Below, in pieces: positions 1 through 5,462 of a stretch of DNA of 5,881 nt (positions are counted from its first letter, which is position 1; the number at the start of each line of letters is the position of its first letter). A program made the position numbers and the translations under genes. The stretch lies in NCBI GenBank assembly GCA_023260495.1, contig JALQVB010000059.1, positions 1 through 5,881 of the forward strand, given 5' to 3'. This DNA comes from Aquiluna sp. (GTDB taxonomy: Bacteria > Actinomycetota > Actinomycetes > Actinomycetales > Microbacteriaceae). The notes under the pieces were generated by a model, which did not search any database, was not told the origin of the DNA, and was given only the letters and a program-made list of their open reading frames with translations.

Positions 1-764
1 AGGAGGGCCTCAACTCATGGGGTATCTGGAACTATTCGAACTGGGATGAGCTTTCGGCGCACCTCACCAAAGGTTTCGAGTATGCAAAACAGCGCTGCAC
101 CGCCTATCCTCGCTACGTTGTGCAGCGCGAGCTGTTTCCAGAGTTTCTAGAGATGTATCTATCCGTTGTTGGTTCACTTCGATTTGGCCATCCGCTCGCG
201 GTGGAAGACCCGGCCGACGACTACCCCGATTTGCACTTTGGTCCAGTAATTTCCGCTCGCAAGGCAAGCGAACTGCGCGACTCCTTTGATGAGGCTGTAG
301 AACGAGGGGGTGTGCCCCTTTACCGCGGCAAGCTATCTGCCGGCCGATTCCTGTCTGGCCAAGACAGCTCCGCGTATGTGGCACCAATGACTGTGCTTGA
401 CCCGCCGAAGGCCTGGTCTATTCACCACTCTGAACCTTTTGGTCCACTCGACTCGATCGTTTTAGTCGACACCGAAGCGGAACTGATTGCCGCGATGAAT
501 GTGTCAAATGGGAACCTGGTTTCTTCGGTTGCGACCGATGACCTGCGCTTTGCCGAGAGAGTCAAGGAAGAATCACAGGCCTTTAAGTTTGGCGTGAATA
601 AACCGCGGTCACGCGGGGATAAGGCAGAGGTCTTCGGAGGCAAGGGCGCCAGTTGGCGCGGCTGCTTCGTTGGTGGCGATTTGCTGGTGCAATCGGTGAC
701 CGAGGGAGACGGCGTGCTCTATGGCAACTTTGCCGATGGCTCTCGCTACCCAGAGGTTGTCTAG
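1..764 (+). CDS. Aldehyde dehydrogenase family protein, C-terminal part (5' truncated by window edge)
   Basis: The frame is open from base 3 to the TAG at 762-764, giving 253 residues; the N-terminal cofactor-binding half lies outside the window. A GTG at 120 could be mistaken for a start, but the conserved family sequence continues upstream of it, so it is internal. Visible ALDH landmarks are the nucleophile motif KQRCTA (Cys at residue 32 of the fragment), EPFGPL at 144-149, which matches the second conserved Glu motif (usually E-x-FGP), and FGGKGAS at 211-217. The Glu at residue 1, 31 residues before the Cys, may be the general-base Glu. The family oxidises aldehydes to acids with NAD(P)+ in the cytoplasm. 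The form with KQRCTAYPR is, from memory, a distinct ALDH group common in Actinobacteria, and its substrate is not clear. It lies 64 bases upstream of the heliorhodopsin gene on the same strand, so it may or may not share a transcript with it. Confidence 0.9.
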   Translation, partial: EGLNSWGIWNYSNWDELSAHLTKGFEYAKQRCTAYPRYVVQRELFPEFLEMYLSVVGSLRFGHPLAVEDPADDYPDLHFGPVISARKASELRDSFDEAVERGGVPLYRGKLSAGRFLSGQDSSAYVAPMTVLDPPKAWSIHHSEPFGPLDSIVLVDTEAELIAAMNVSNGNLVSSVATDDLRFAERVKEESQAFKFGVNKPRSRGDKAEVFGGKGASWRGCFVGGDLLVQSVTEGDGVLYGNFADGSRYPEVV

Positions 765-785
765 GGCTCGATAACCCGATTTTTT
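764..785 (+). terminator. Weak candidate terminator after the aldehyde dehydrogenase
   Basis: A short GGG (764-766)/CCC (775-777) stem is followed by a run of six T at 780-785. The stem has only three pairs, so this is at best a weak intrinsic terminator. If it works, it separates the aldehyde dehydrogenase transcript from the heliorhodopsin gene. Confidence 0.25.
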
Positions 786-788
786 AGA

Positions 789-821
789 TTCAGGCGTAGT
801 CTGAAGTTGCAAACCGAGGGG
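789..821 (+). promoter_or_regulatory. Leader of the heliorhodopsin gene: inverted repeat, candidate -10 and Shine-Dalgarno
   Basis: TTCAG (789-793) and CTGAA (801-805) form a perfect inverted repeat; with a G.T and a C-G pair inside, the stem reaches 7 pairs around the loop GTA (796-798). A TANNNT-type -10 candidate, TAGTCT, sits at 797-802 within the repeat; no convincing -35 is seen at 16-18 bases upstream. GAGGGG at 816-821 is a strong Shine-Dalgarno, 7 bases before the ATG at 829, and fixes that start. The inverted repeat could be an operator overlapping the promoter or a small leader hairpin; this is inference. Confidence 0.4.
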
Positions 822-828
822 ATGGGTC

Positions 829-1635
829 ATGACAAAGAAGCAAAGAACCCAAGATCAACAAATCGCAAGACTTCGCCGCTACAACGTAGTCGCTGGATTT
901 CTGCACCTGGCACAAGCCGTTGGGCTCAGCTTTGTGCTGACACTGCTGGATCGCCAGATTCTTTTTCCGGTAACGATTGACTACCCGACCGGACCTCCGG
1001 GGGTCCCGGTTCCACCTGAGCGTGTGGAACTGTTCGACATCAACATCGGGGCCGGAGTGATTGGCTTCTTGCTGCTATCTGCCTTCTTTCATTTCTTGAT
1101 CTCGTCGCCATGGTTCTTTGAGCGCTACAAAGGTGGCCTCAAGCTCAATCACAACTACTTCCGTTGGGTCGAGTATTCGCTTTCCTCGTCTGTGATGATC
1201 TGGCTGATCGCTCAGCTCACCGGAGTTTCCGACTTTGGAGCTTTGGTTGGAATCTTCGCCGTGAATGCCTCGATGATTTTCTTCGGTGCGCTTCAGGAGA
1301 AGTACGAGGAGCCTGGCAATGGCAGAGGACTGCCGTTCATCATGGGGTCCATGACTGGAATTGTGCCGTGGCTGATAATCATCGTCTACACCATCCAGCC
1401 CGGAAGCGAATCGGCAGCCGAGATACCAGGATTTGTCTACGGCATTATCGTCGCGCTGTTCCTCTTCTTCAACACATTTGCCTTCAACCAGGCGTTCCAA
1501 TACAAGAAGTTTGGACCTTGGCGAGATTACCTATTTGGTGAAGCGACCTACATCACCCTCAGCCTGGTGGCAAAGTCGCTTTTGGCATGGCAGGTCTTCT
1601 CGGGCGCGATTATTCCGGCCATTGTCGGCACCTAA
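829..1635 (+). CDS. Heliorhodopsin (seven-helix retinal-binding membrane protein)
   Basis: 268 residues with seven hydrophobic segments, roughly 18-40, 72-93, 111-131, 135-155, 168-189, 200-222 and 237-262. The last carries SLVAKSLLAW, where K249 is the expected Schiff-base lysine and S245 takes the place of the Asp found in type-1 rhodopsins. RWVEYSLSSS in helix 3 carries the expected counterion E115. H26 in helix 1 and H88 in helix 2 match the conserved retinal-pocket histidines. As I recall the founding heliorhodopsin 48C12 (H23, H80, E107, S237, K241), these residues keep the same order and nearly constant offsets. The helix 6-7 region with NQAFQYKKFG and YLFGE is also typical. A Pro/Gly-rich loop (53-63) between helices 1 and 2 corresponds to the long loop of the family. 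Heliorhodopsins sit inverted, N-terminus inside, have slow photocycles and mostly do not pump ions; their role is unsettled (signalling, enzyme regulation or, in some viral forms, ion channel). The ATG start follows a good Shine-Dalgarno (816-821). The next gene begins 9 bases downstream. Confidence 0.96.
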   Translation: MTKKQRTQDQQIARLRRYNVVAGFLHLAQAVGLSFVLTLLDRQILFPVTIDYPTGPPGVPVPPERVELFDINIGAGVIGFLLLSAFFHFLISSPWFFERYKGGLKLNHNYFRWVEYSLSSSVMIWLIAQLTGVSDFGALVGIFAVNASMIFFGALQEKYEEPGNGRGLPFIMGSMTGIVPWLIIIVYTIQPGSESAAEIPGFVYGIIVALFLFFNTFAFNQAFQYKKFGPWRDYLFGEATYITLSLVAKSLLAWQVFSGAIIPAIVGT

Positions 1636-1644
1636 ACTTGAGAC

Positions 1645-2718
1645 GTGAATAATAAGCGCGGCTTCGCAAGCGACAACTACGCCGGTGTGCACCCTGCAGT
1701 CATGCAAAGCATGGCTGAGGTGAACGAAGGGCACGTCAGCGCCTACGGCGATGATCCAGAGACGGCAAAGTTTCAGGATGTGGTGCGTGAGCTGTTCGGG
1801 GCCAAGGCTGCAGGATTCCCTGTTTTCAATGGCACCGGTGCGAATGTCATAGCTCTACAGGCAGCAACTAAGCGCTGGGAGGCAGTGGTTTGCGTTGAGA
1901 GCGCCCACATCCATGCCGATGAGGGTGGAGCTCCAGAGAAGATGGCTGGACTCAAGTTGTGGACGGTGCCATCACCAGATGGCAAGCTGACGCCGGAACT
2001 TCTCAAGACGCAGCTGTTTGACTTTGGTTTTGTGCACAGAGCCCAGCCTGGTGTCGTGAGCATTACGCAGACTACAGAGATGGGCACCCTCTACACCCCA
2101 GACGAGGTGAGGGCTATTGCTGAAGTTGCGCATGCGCACGACTTGCTGCTGCACATGGACGGCGCTCGCCTTTCGAACGCGGCTGCGGCCCTGGGGTTGC
2201 CTTTTGCCAAGTTCACCACGGACGTTGGCGTTGATCTGGTATCGCTGGGCGGCACCAAGATTGGCGCTTTGGCAGCTGAGGCTGTCGTTGTAATCGACTC
2301 CAGCACCGAGCGTGGCAGCGAGTTGGCTGATGCGATGCCGTATTTGCGCAAGACATCCATGCAGCTGGCCTCCAAGATGCGTTTCGTCTCAGCACAGTTG
2401 AATGCGTTGTTTAGCGATGGTGCGGCGCTTGCACTTAGCAGTGCCAAGCATGCGAATGCCATGGCCCAACAGCTTTACGCTGGTGTCTTAGAAATTGCGG
2501 CGGATCACCCAGAAGTGAGCATGCCAAATCCCGCCCAGGCAAACGCGGTATTTCCGATTCTCCCCAGTCACGTGACGGAGCGGGTGCAGCAGGATTACTG
2601 GTTTTACGTTTGGAATCATCAGACTGGGCAGGTTAGGTTGATGTGCTCTTGGGACACTACCGAAGAAGACGTTGAGGGACTTCTCACGTCGATCAGGGTC
2701 GCGCTCGCATCTAACTAG
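1645..2718 (+). CDS. ltaE: Threonine-aldolase-family PLP enzyme (low-specificity L-threonine aldolase)
   Basis: 357 residues, the full length expected for this fold-type I PLP family. The N-terminal FASDNYAGVHP motif, H90 in SAHIHADEGGAP (ring-stacking His), D172 and R175 in MDGAR (cofactor N1 and phosphate/substrate contacts) and K205 in SLGGTKIGA (internal aldimine lysine) are all present, so it should be active. The family cleaves L-threonine or allo-threonine to glycine and acetaldehyde in the cytosol; related beta-eliminating lyases share the fold, so the substrate is inferred. The start is a GTG at 1645, 9 bases after the heliorhodopsin stop, with only a poor Shine-Dalgarno. No ATG is nearby and the family motif begins at residue 6, so the start is well placed and translation is probably coupled to the upstream gene. 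It likely shares a transcript with the heliorhodopsin. Confidence 0.92.
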   Translation: MNNKRGFASDNYAGVHPAVMQSMAEVNEGHVSAYGDDPETAKFQDVVRELFGAKAAGFPVFNGTGANVIALQAATKRWEAVVCVESAHIHADEGGAPEKMAGLKLWTVPSPDGKLTPELLKTQLFDFGFVHRAQPGVVSITQTTEMGTLYTPDEVRAIAEVAHAHDLLLHMDGARLSNAAAALGLPFAKFTTDVGVDLVSLGGTKIGALAAEAVVVIDSSTERGSELADAMPYLRKTSMQLASKMRFVSAQLNALFSDGAALALSSAKHANAMAQQLYAGVLEIAADHPEVSMPNPAQANAVFPILPSHVTERVQQDYWFYVWNHQTGQVRLMCSWDTTEEDVEGLLTSIRVALASN

Positions 2719-2782
2719 CCGGGTCTTGGCTTAGAGCTGTCTGAATACATGCCCATCGACCGCTGTGGGTGGGTAGGCTATT

Positions 2783-2788
2783 TAGCAT
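2783..2788 (+). promoter_or_regulatory. Candidate -10 element for the PGPGW gene
   Basis: TAGCAT fits the TANNNT -10 pattern and would start transcription near 2795, giving a leader of about 12 bases. No clear -35 is seen at the usual distance. The ribosome site in the short leader is weak (AGG at 2797-2799, 7 bases before the ATG). Confidence 0.4.
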
Positions 2789-2806
2789 TCCACATCAGGC
2801 TAGTAA

Positions 2807-3061
2807 ATGAACAAAATCAAGGAAATCTTGGGCAAGCTCCCTCACCCAGTGAGGTGGGCGCTGACCATGCTCATTGGCTTTATTCTGCTCATTTTGGGTT
2901 TGATCATGATGGTCACTCCTGGCCCCGGACTACTGTTCATCTTCTTTGGCCTGACGATTCTTGCTCTTGAGCTGGAGTGGGCTAGAGAGCTGAATAAGCA
3001 GGGAATGCAAGGGCTGGAGAGAATAGTGGCCAAAATCAAGGCGTTCTTCAAGCGTAAATAG
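2807..3061 (+). CDS. PGPGW-family small transmembrane protein
   Basis: 84 residues. A basic N-terminus (NKIKEILGK) leads into a hydrophobic segment at about 17-36, the signature turn P38-G39-P40-G41, and a second hydrophobic segment at about 42-56 ending in ALELEWA. A basic, amphipathic C-terminal tail (60-84) ends in KAFFKRK. This is the pattern of the PGPGW putative transmembrane family (TIGR02611-like in Actinobacteria), whose function is unknown. Two membrane passes with both charged ends inside the cell are likely. A longer overlapping reading frame starting at 2749 has an atypical composition and is rejected. The gene sits alone between the threonine aldolase gene and a convergent tRNA-Ser gene, and its stop is 3 bases from the encoded CCA of that tRNA. 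Confidence 0.88.
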   Translation: MNKIKEILGKLPHPVRWALTMLIGFILLILGLIMMVTPGPGLLFIFFGLTILALELEWARELNKQGMQGLERIVAKIKAFFKRK

Positions 3062-3064
3062 CAG

Positions 3065-3152
3065 TGGCGGAGAATAGGGGATTCGAACCCCTGAGAGCTT
3101 TCACTCAACACGCTTTCCAAGCGTGCGCCATAGGCCACTAGGCGAATTCTCC
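3065..3152 (-). tRNA. tRNA-Ser, anticodon GGA, with encoded CCA
   Basis: On the minus strand the 7-bp acceptor stem is GGAGAAT (3152-3146) with ATTCTCC (3075-3069). The anticodon stem CACGC/GCGTG (3125-3121 with 3113-3109) closes the loop TTGGAAA, with anticodon GGA read from 3118-3116, decoding UCC and UCU. A long variable arm with a short GAG/CTC stem, typical of class II serine tRNAs, is followed by the T arm AGGGG-TTCGAAT-CCCCT. The discriminator base is G (complement of 3068), as in serine tRNAs, and CCA is encoded at 3067-3065. All parts are intact, so the tRNA should be functional. Confidence 0.97.
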
Positions 3153-3159
3153 GTGGGCG

Positions 3160-3165
3160 AGTCTA
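3160..3165 (-). promoter_or_regulatory. Candidate -10 element of tRNA-Ser
   Basis: On the minus strand this reads TAGACT, a good TANNNT -10. Its downstream end lies 7 bases before the first base of the mature tRNA at 3152, so transcription would begin at or within a base or two of the mature 5' end. No clear -35 is visible. The tRNA could also be reached by read-through from the DUF1801 gene, which ends at 3194. Confidence 0.5.
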
Positions 3166-3193
3166 CAAGACTTCGAGTTTCATCGAAACCTGT

Positions 3194-3733
3194 TCAGCGA
3201 ACAAAGGTCTGCCACTTGCCTACCGGCTCGCCTTTTTCCAGCCGACCCGATCGCATCAGGCTTCCGTCCCGGCGGTAGAACTCCCAGTTGCCATGCATCT
3301 GGCCGTCTTTGTATTTTCCCTTTGATTTGAGGTGACCGTTGTCGTAGAACTCTAGGTACTCGCCGCCCTTCTTGGGGTACTGCTCATTGATGATGGCTAT
3401 ACGCTCTTTGACGATTTTCTTAAGTAGCGACTTTGGAAACATCGACTCTCGACCAAATTGGATGGTGCCCTTTGAGGTGACCATCTCTCCTAGGTCATCG
3501 GCAAGCCGGCGCGGCAGCTCTGCCCCGGCGAAGATGCTGTTGTGGTTTTTGAAGCCCGCATAGTGGAGCAGTATTTGGCCCGAAATCTCCAGCGTTGGCA
3601 TTTGGTAGGAAATGCGATCTTGTGCAGCGGGCGCGAGCTTCAAGACGTCAAGGCGCAGCTGATGAAGGATCTTTGCCTGCTGCTCAGGGAGCTTTGCCAG
3701 GATTGCAAATACTTCTTCGGTAACCTCGCCCAT
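3194..3733 (-). CDS. DUF1801 domain protein with C-terminal MORN-like repeats
   Basis: 179 residues. Residues about 5-118 resemble the DUF1801 (YdhG-like, frataxin-like fold) family: a helical start, then ISYQMPTLEISGQILLHYAGFKNH (41-64, the family core around Y-x-MP-T and AGFKNH), then MFPKSLLKKIVKERI (98-112). Residues about 126-177 hold two MORN-variant repeats, one with YDNGHLKSKGKYKDGQMHGNW and one with RRDGSLMRSGRLEKGEPVGKW. Such repeats occur in YwqK-type proteins and form short beta hairpins used in binding. DUF1801 proteins have been linked to iron handling and to DNA- or toxin-related settings, without a firm biochemical role. No signal peptide is seen, so it is probably cytoplasmic. 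The ATG at 3733 has no near Shine-Dalgarno, but a -10-like hexamer lies 6 bases upstream, which suggests a leaderless mRNA. It is divergent from mmsA and upstream of tRNA-Ser on the same strand. Confidence 0.85.
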   Translation of the reverse strand: MGEVTEEVFAILAKLPEQQAKILHQLRLDVLKLAPAAQDRISYQMPTLEISGQILLHYAGFKNHNSIFAGAELPRRLADDLGEMVTSKGTIQFGRESMFPKSLLKKIVKERIAIINEQYPKKGGEYLEFYDNGHLKSKGKYKDGQMHGNWEFYRRDGSLMRSGRLEKGEPVGKWQTFVR

Positions 3734-3739
3734 GCAATC

Positions 3740-3745
3740 AGAGTA
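3740..3745 (-). promoter_or_regulatory. Candidate -10 element for the DUF1801 gene (leaderless)
   Basis: On the minus strand this reads TACTCT, matching TANNNT, with 6 bases to the ATG at 3733. Transcription would start at or next to the start codon. It overlaps by two bases a candidate -10 for mmsA on the other strand. Confidence 0.4.
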
Positions 3746-3766
3746 ACCTTCTTAGTGGAATTGAGG
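3744..3766 (+). promoter_or_regulatory. Candidate -10 and Shine-Dalgarno for mmsA
   Basis: TAACCT at 3744-3749 fits TANNNT, and GAGG at 3763-3766 is a Shine-Dalgarno 6 bases before the ATG at 3773. The whole intergenic spacer is 39 bases, so any -35 would lie inside the DUF1801 coding sequence. The 7-mer GTAACCT occurs at 3720-3726 and again at 3743-3749 in direct orientation, with a period of 23 bases. Confidence 0.4.
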
Positions 3767-3772
3767 TAAACA

Positions 3773-5260
3773 ATGAAGTTAGTTCCCCACTGGATTGCAG
3801 GAGCCGAAAACAAAGGGTCTTCAAACCGCGTTGGAGATGTATTTGACCCGGCATTGGGACAAAAAACTGCCGAGGTAGTGCTCGCTGACCAAGCAGACAT
3901 CGACACTGCCGTTTCGGCAGCGCAAAAGGCTTTCCTGGAATGGAAAGATGTTTCGCTGGCCAAGCGTGCCAGCATCATGTTCAGGTTTCGGCAACTTCTA
4001 GATGAGCGCAAGGGGGAACTCGCAGAAATCATCACCGCAGAGCACGGCAAGGTTGTATCTGATGCTTTGGGTGAGATTACGCGAGGGCTTGAAGTTGTTG
4101 ACTTTGCCTGTGGGCTACCGCACCTACTAAAAGGCGAGTACTCATCCAATGCCTCGACCTCCATTGATGTTTATTCGATAAAGCAGCCGCTGGGTGTTGT
4201 GGGAATCATCAGCCCATTCAACTTCCCTGCCATGGTTCCAATGTGGTTCTTCCCCGTCGCTTTGGCCGCGGGTAACGCGGTTGTGTTGAAGCCAAGCGAA
4301 AAAGACCCATCGGCCTCGCTGTGGATTGCCAAGCTGCTGCAGGAAGCTGGATTGCCAGATGGCGTATTCAATGTCCTTCATGGTGACAAGGTCGCCGTTG
4401 ATGGCCTACTTGAGCACCCCGATGTTCGCTCAATTTCTTTTGTTGGTTCAACCCCAATCGCACAGTACATATACGAGACTGCCGCAAAGCACGGCAAGCG
4501 CGTCCAAGCTCTAGGTGGAGCTAAGAATCACATGCTCGTGCTGCCCGATGCAGACCTGGACCTGGTTGCCGACTCGGCCGTGAACGCAGGCTTCGGTTCT
4601 GCGGGTGAGAGGTGCATGGCCATCTCGGTCGTGGTTGCCGTTGAGCCAATTGCAGATGAGCTGATTGCCAAGGTTTCACAGCGCATGTCGCAGATCAAGG
4701 TTGGCGATGGAAGGCGCTCCTGTGACATGGGGCCGCTGGTAACGCAGCAGCACCGCGACAAGGTCGCTGCTTACATTGAGATCGCCGAGCAGGATGGGGC
4801 AACTGTTGTGGTTGATGGCAGGGGCGTCGTTGCTGATGGGGCAGCAGAGGGGTTCTGGCTTGGACCGACCTTGATAGACAAGGTGCCGACAACATCGAAG
4901 GTTTACTCCGAGGAGATTTTTGGGCCAGTGCTGTCTGTTGTTCGGGTTTCCAGTTATGAGGAGGGCTTGAAGCTAATCAACTCCGGCGCCTTTGGGAACG
5001 GAACTGCAATTTTCACGAACGACGGGGGAGCTGCCAGACGGTTCCAAAACGAGGTTGAGGTTGGAATGATTGGTATCAACGTGCCAATCCCCGTCCCAGT
5101 GGCCTACTTCTCGTTTGGCGGTTGGAAGCACTCGCTATTTGGCGACTCCAGGGCCCATGGCGAAGAGGGATTCCGCTTCTTCACTCAGACCAAGGTCGTG
5201 ACCTCGCGCTGGCTGGACCCGAGTCACGGTGGGTTGAACCTAGGTTTCCCGCAGAACTAG
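3773..5260 (+). CDS. mmsA: CoA-acylating methylmalonate-semialdehyde dehydrogenase
   Basis: 495 residues, close to the usual length of about 500. Members oxidise methylmalonate semialdehyde (and malonate semialdehyde) with NAD+ and CoA to propionyl-CoA (acetyl-CoA) and CO2, in valine, beta-alanine or inositol breakdown, in the cytoplasm. ISPFNFPAMVPMWFFP (146-161) is the family signature near the oxyanion Asn; K173 in KPSE contacts the NAD ribose; FVGSTPIA (223-230) is the Rossmann turn; C281 in GERCMAISV is the nucleophile; E381 is in EEIFGPV. At the place of the usual ELGGK general base stands ALGGAKNH (247-253), so the catalytic Glu is absent. This is the hallmark of the MmsA/IolA branch, where CoA rather than water releases the acyl group, and it separates this enzyme from the hydrolytic ALDH at the left edge. 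No other valine or inositol gene adjoins it, so it appears monocistronic. Confidence 0.95.
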   Translation: MKLVPHWIAGAENKGSSNRVGDVFDPALGQKTAEVVLADQADIDTAVSAAQKAFLEWKDVSLAKRASIMFRFRQLLDERKGELAEIITAEHGKVVSDALGEITRGLEVVDFACGLPHLLKGEYSSNASTSIDVYSIKQPLGVVGIISPFNFPAMVPMWFFPVALAAGNAVVLKPSEKDPSASLWIAKLLQEAGLPDGVFNVLHGDKVAVDGLLEHPDVRSISFVGSTPIAQYIYETAAKHGKRVQALGGAKNHMLVLPDADLDLVADSAVNAGFGSAGERCMAISVVVAVEPIADELIAKVSQRMSQIKVGDGRRSCDMGPLVTQQHRDKVAAYIEIAEQDGATVVVDGRGVVADGAAEGFWLGPTLIDKVPTTSKVYSEEIFGPVLSVVRVSSYEEGLKLINSGAFGNGTAIFTNDGGAARRFQNEVEVGMIGINVPIPVPVAYFSFGGWKHSLFGDSRAHGEEGFRFFTQTKVVTSRWLDPSHGGLNLGFPQN

Positions 5261-5301
5261 GAGGTTGCTGAGCCTGCTGCTATCGCTGAATTCTTAGGCA
5301 A

Positions 5302-5307
5302 TAGAAT
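5302..5307 (+). promoter_or_regulatory. Candidate -10 element of the SRP RNA gene
   Basis: TAGAAT matches the TATAAT consensus at 5 of 6 positions, and 5 bases separate it from the first base of the closing helix of the SRP RNA (5313). It lies in a perfect inverted repeat GCAAT-AGA-ATTGC (5298-5310). No good -35 is visible. Confidence 0.55.
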
Positions 5308-5312
5308 TGCAG

Positions 5313-5409
5313 GCGACTCCTCGTGTGGCGTCATCTTGGCTAATCCCCCAGGATCGAGAGATAGCAAGGGTAACTGGGCTCTGGCGGGTGCACGGGGGGT
5401 CGCTTATTT
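5313..5409 (+). ncRNA. ffs: Signal recognition particle RNA, small 4.5S type
   Basis: The apical domain reads CAGG (5349-5352), ATC, tetraloop GAGA (5356-5359), GAT, AGCA (5363-5366). This is the exact layout of the Ffh-binding symmetric loop of bacterial SRP RNA (E. coli CAGG-UCC-GGAA-GGA-AGCA), flanked by CCC (5346-5348)/GGG (5368-5370). The following stretch AGGGTAACTGGGCTCTGG and GGCGGGTGCACG match, from memory, the SRP RNA of Microbacteriaceae, as does GTGTGGCGTCATC on the 5' arm. The ends close in a continuous 13-bp helix, 5313-5325 with 5391-5403 (two G.U pairs), followed by T-rich TTATTT (5404-5409), which could serve as terminator. So the RNA is one long hairpin of about 91-97 bases. 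It binds Ffh to target nascent membrane and secreted proteins via FtsY. The usual GGAA tetraloop is replaced by GAGA, still of GNRA class. The exact ends are inferred. Confidence 0.93.
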
Positions 5410-5462
5410 CTCAGGGATTACCCGGCCTCAACTTTTAGTTTGAAGTTCTGTAAGGGGTAACC

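Noticed and set aside
120..764. A 214-residue gene starting at GTG 120.
   Set aside because: The frame stays open to the window start, and the catalytic KQRCTA motif and conserved residues lie upstream of the GTG, so it is an internal codon of a truncated gene.
1075..1500. 141-residue open frame on the - strand inside the heliorhodopsin gene, and a 125-residue frame on + at 1164-1541.
   Set aside because: Both are shadow frames of a recognised gene; neither has a ribosome site, plausible composition or family motif.
2752..2769. CCCA/TGGG stem downstream of the threonine aldolase gene, considered as a terminator.
   Set aside because: Four pairs with a 10-base loop and no T run; too weak to call.
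2749..2970. 73-residue frame starting at ATG 2749 on the + strand.
   Set aside because: Its composition (rich in His, Trp, Asp) looks like a shadow frame, and it overlaps the PGPGW gene, which has a clear family signature.
3177..3189. Inverted repeat GTTTC-ATC-GAAAC just after the DUF1801 stop, considered as a terminator on the - strand.
   Set aside because: Only five pairs, mostly A-T, and no T run follows in the direction of transcription. It may be chance.
5338..5423. Long-range helix TAATCCC (5341-5347) with GGGATTA (5414-5420), first read as part of a riboswitch-like leader of the DUF2892 gene.
   Set aside because: The region matches SRP RNA in its loop motifs and its 13-bp closing helix (5313-5325/5391-5403), which would cross this pairing. 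The SRP fold explains the sequence better.
5325..5438. Small GTG-started open frame of 37 codons between mmsA and DUF2892.
   Set aside because: It lies almost wholly inside the SRP RNA, has no ribosome site and no recognisable protein motif.
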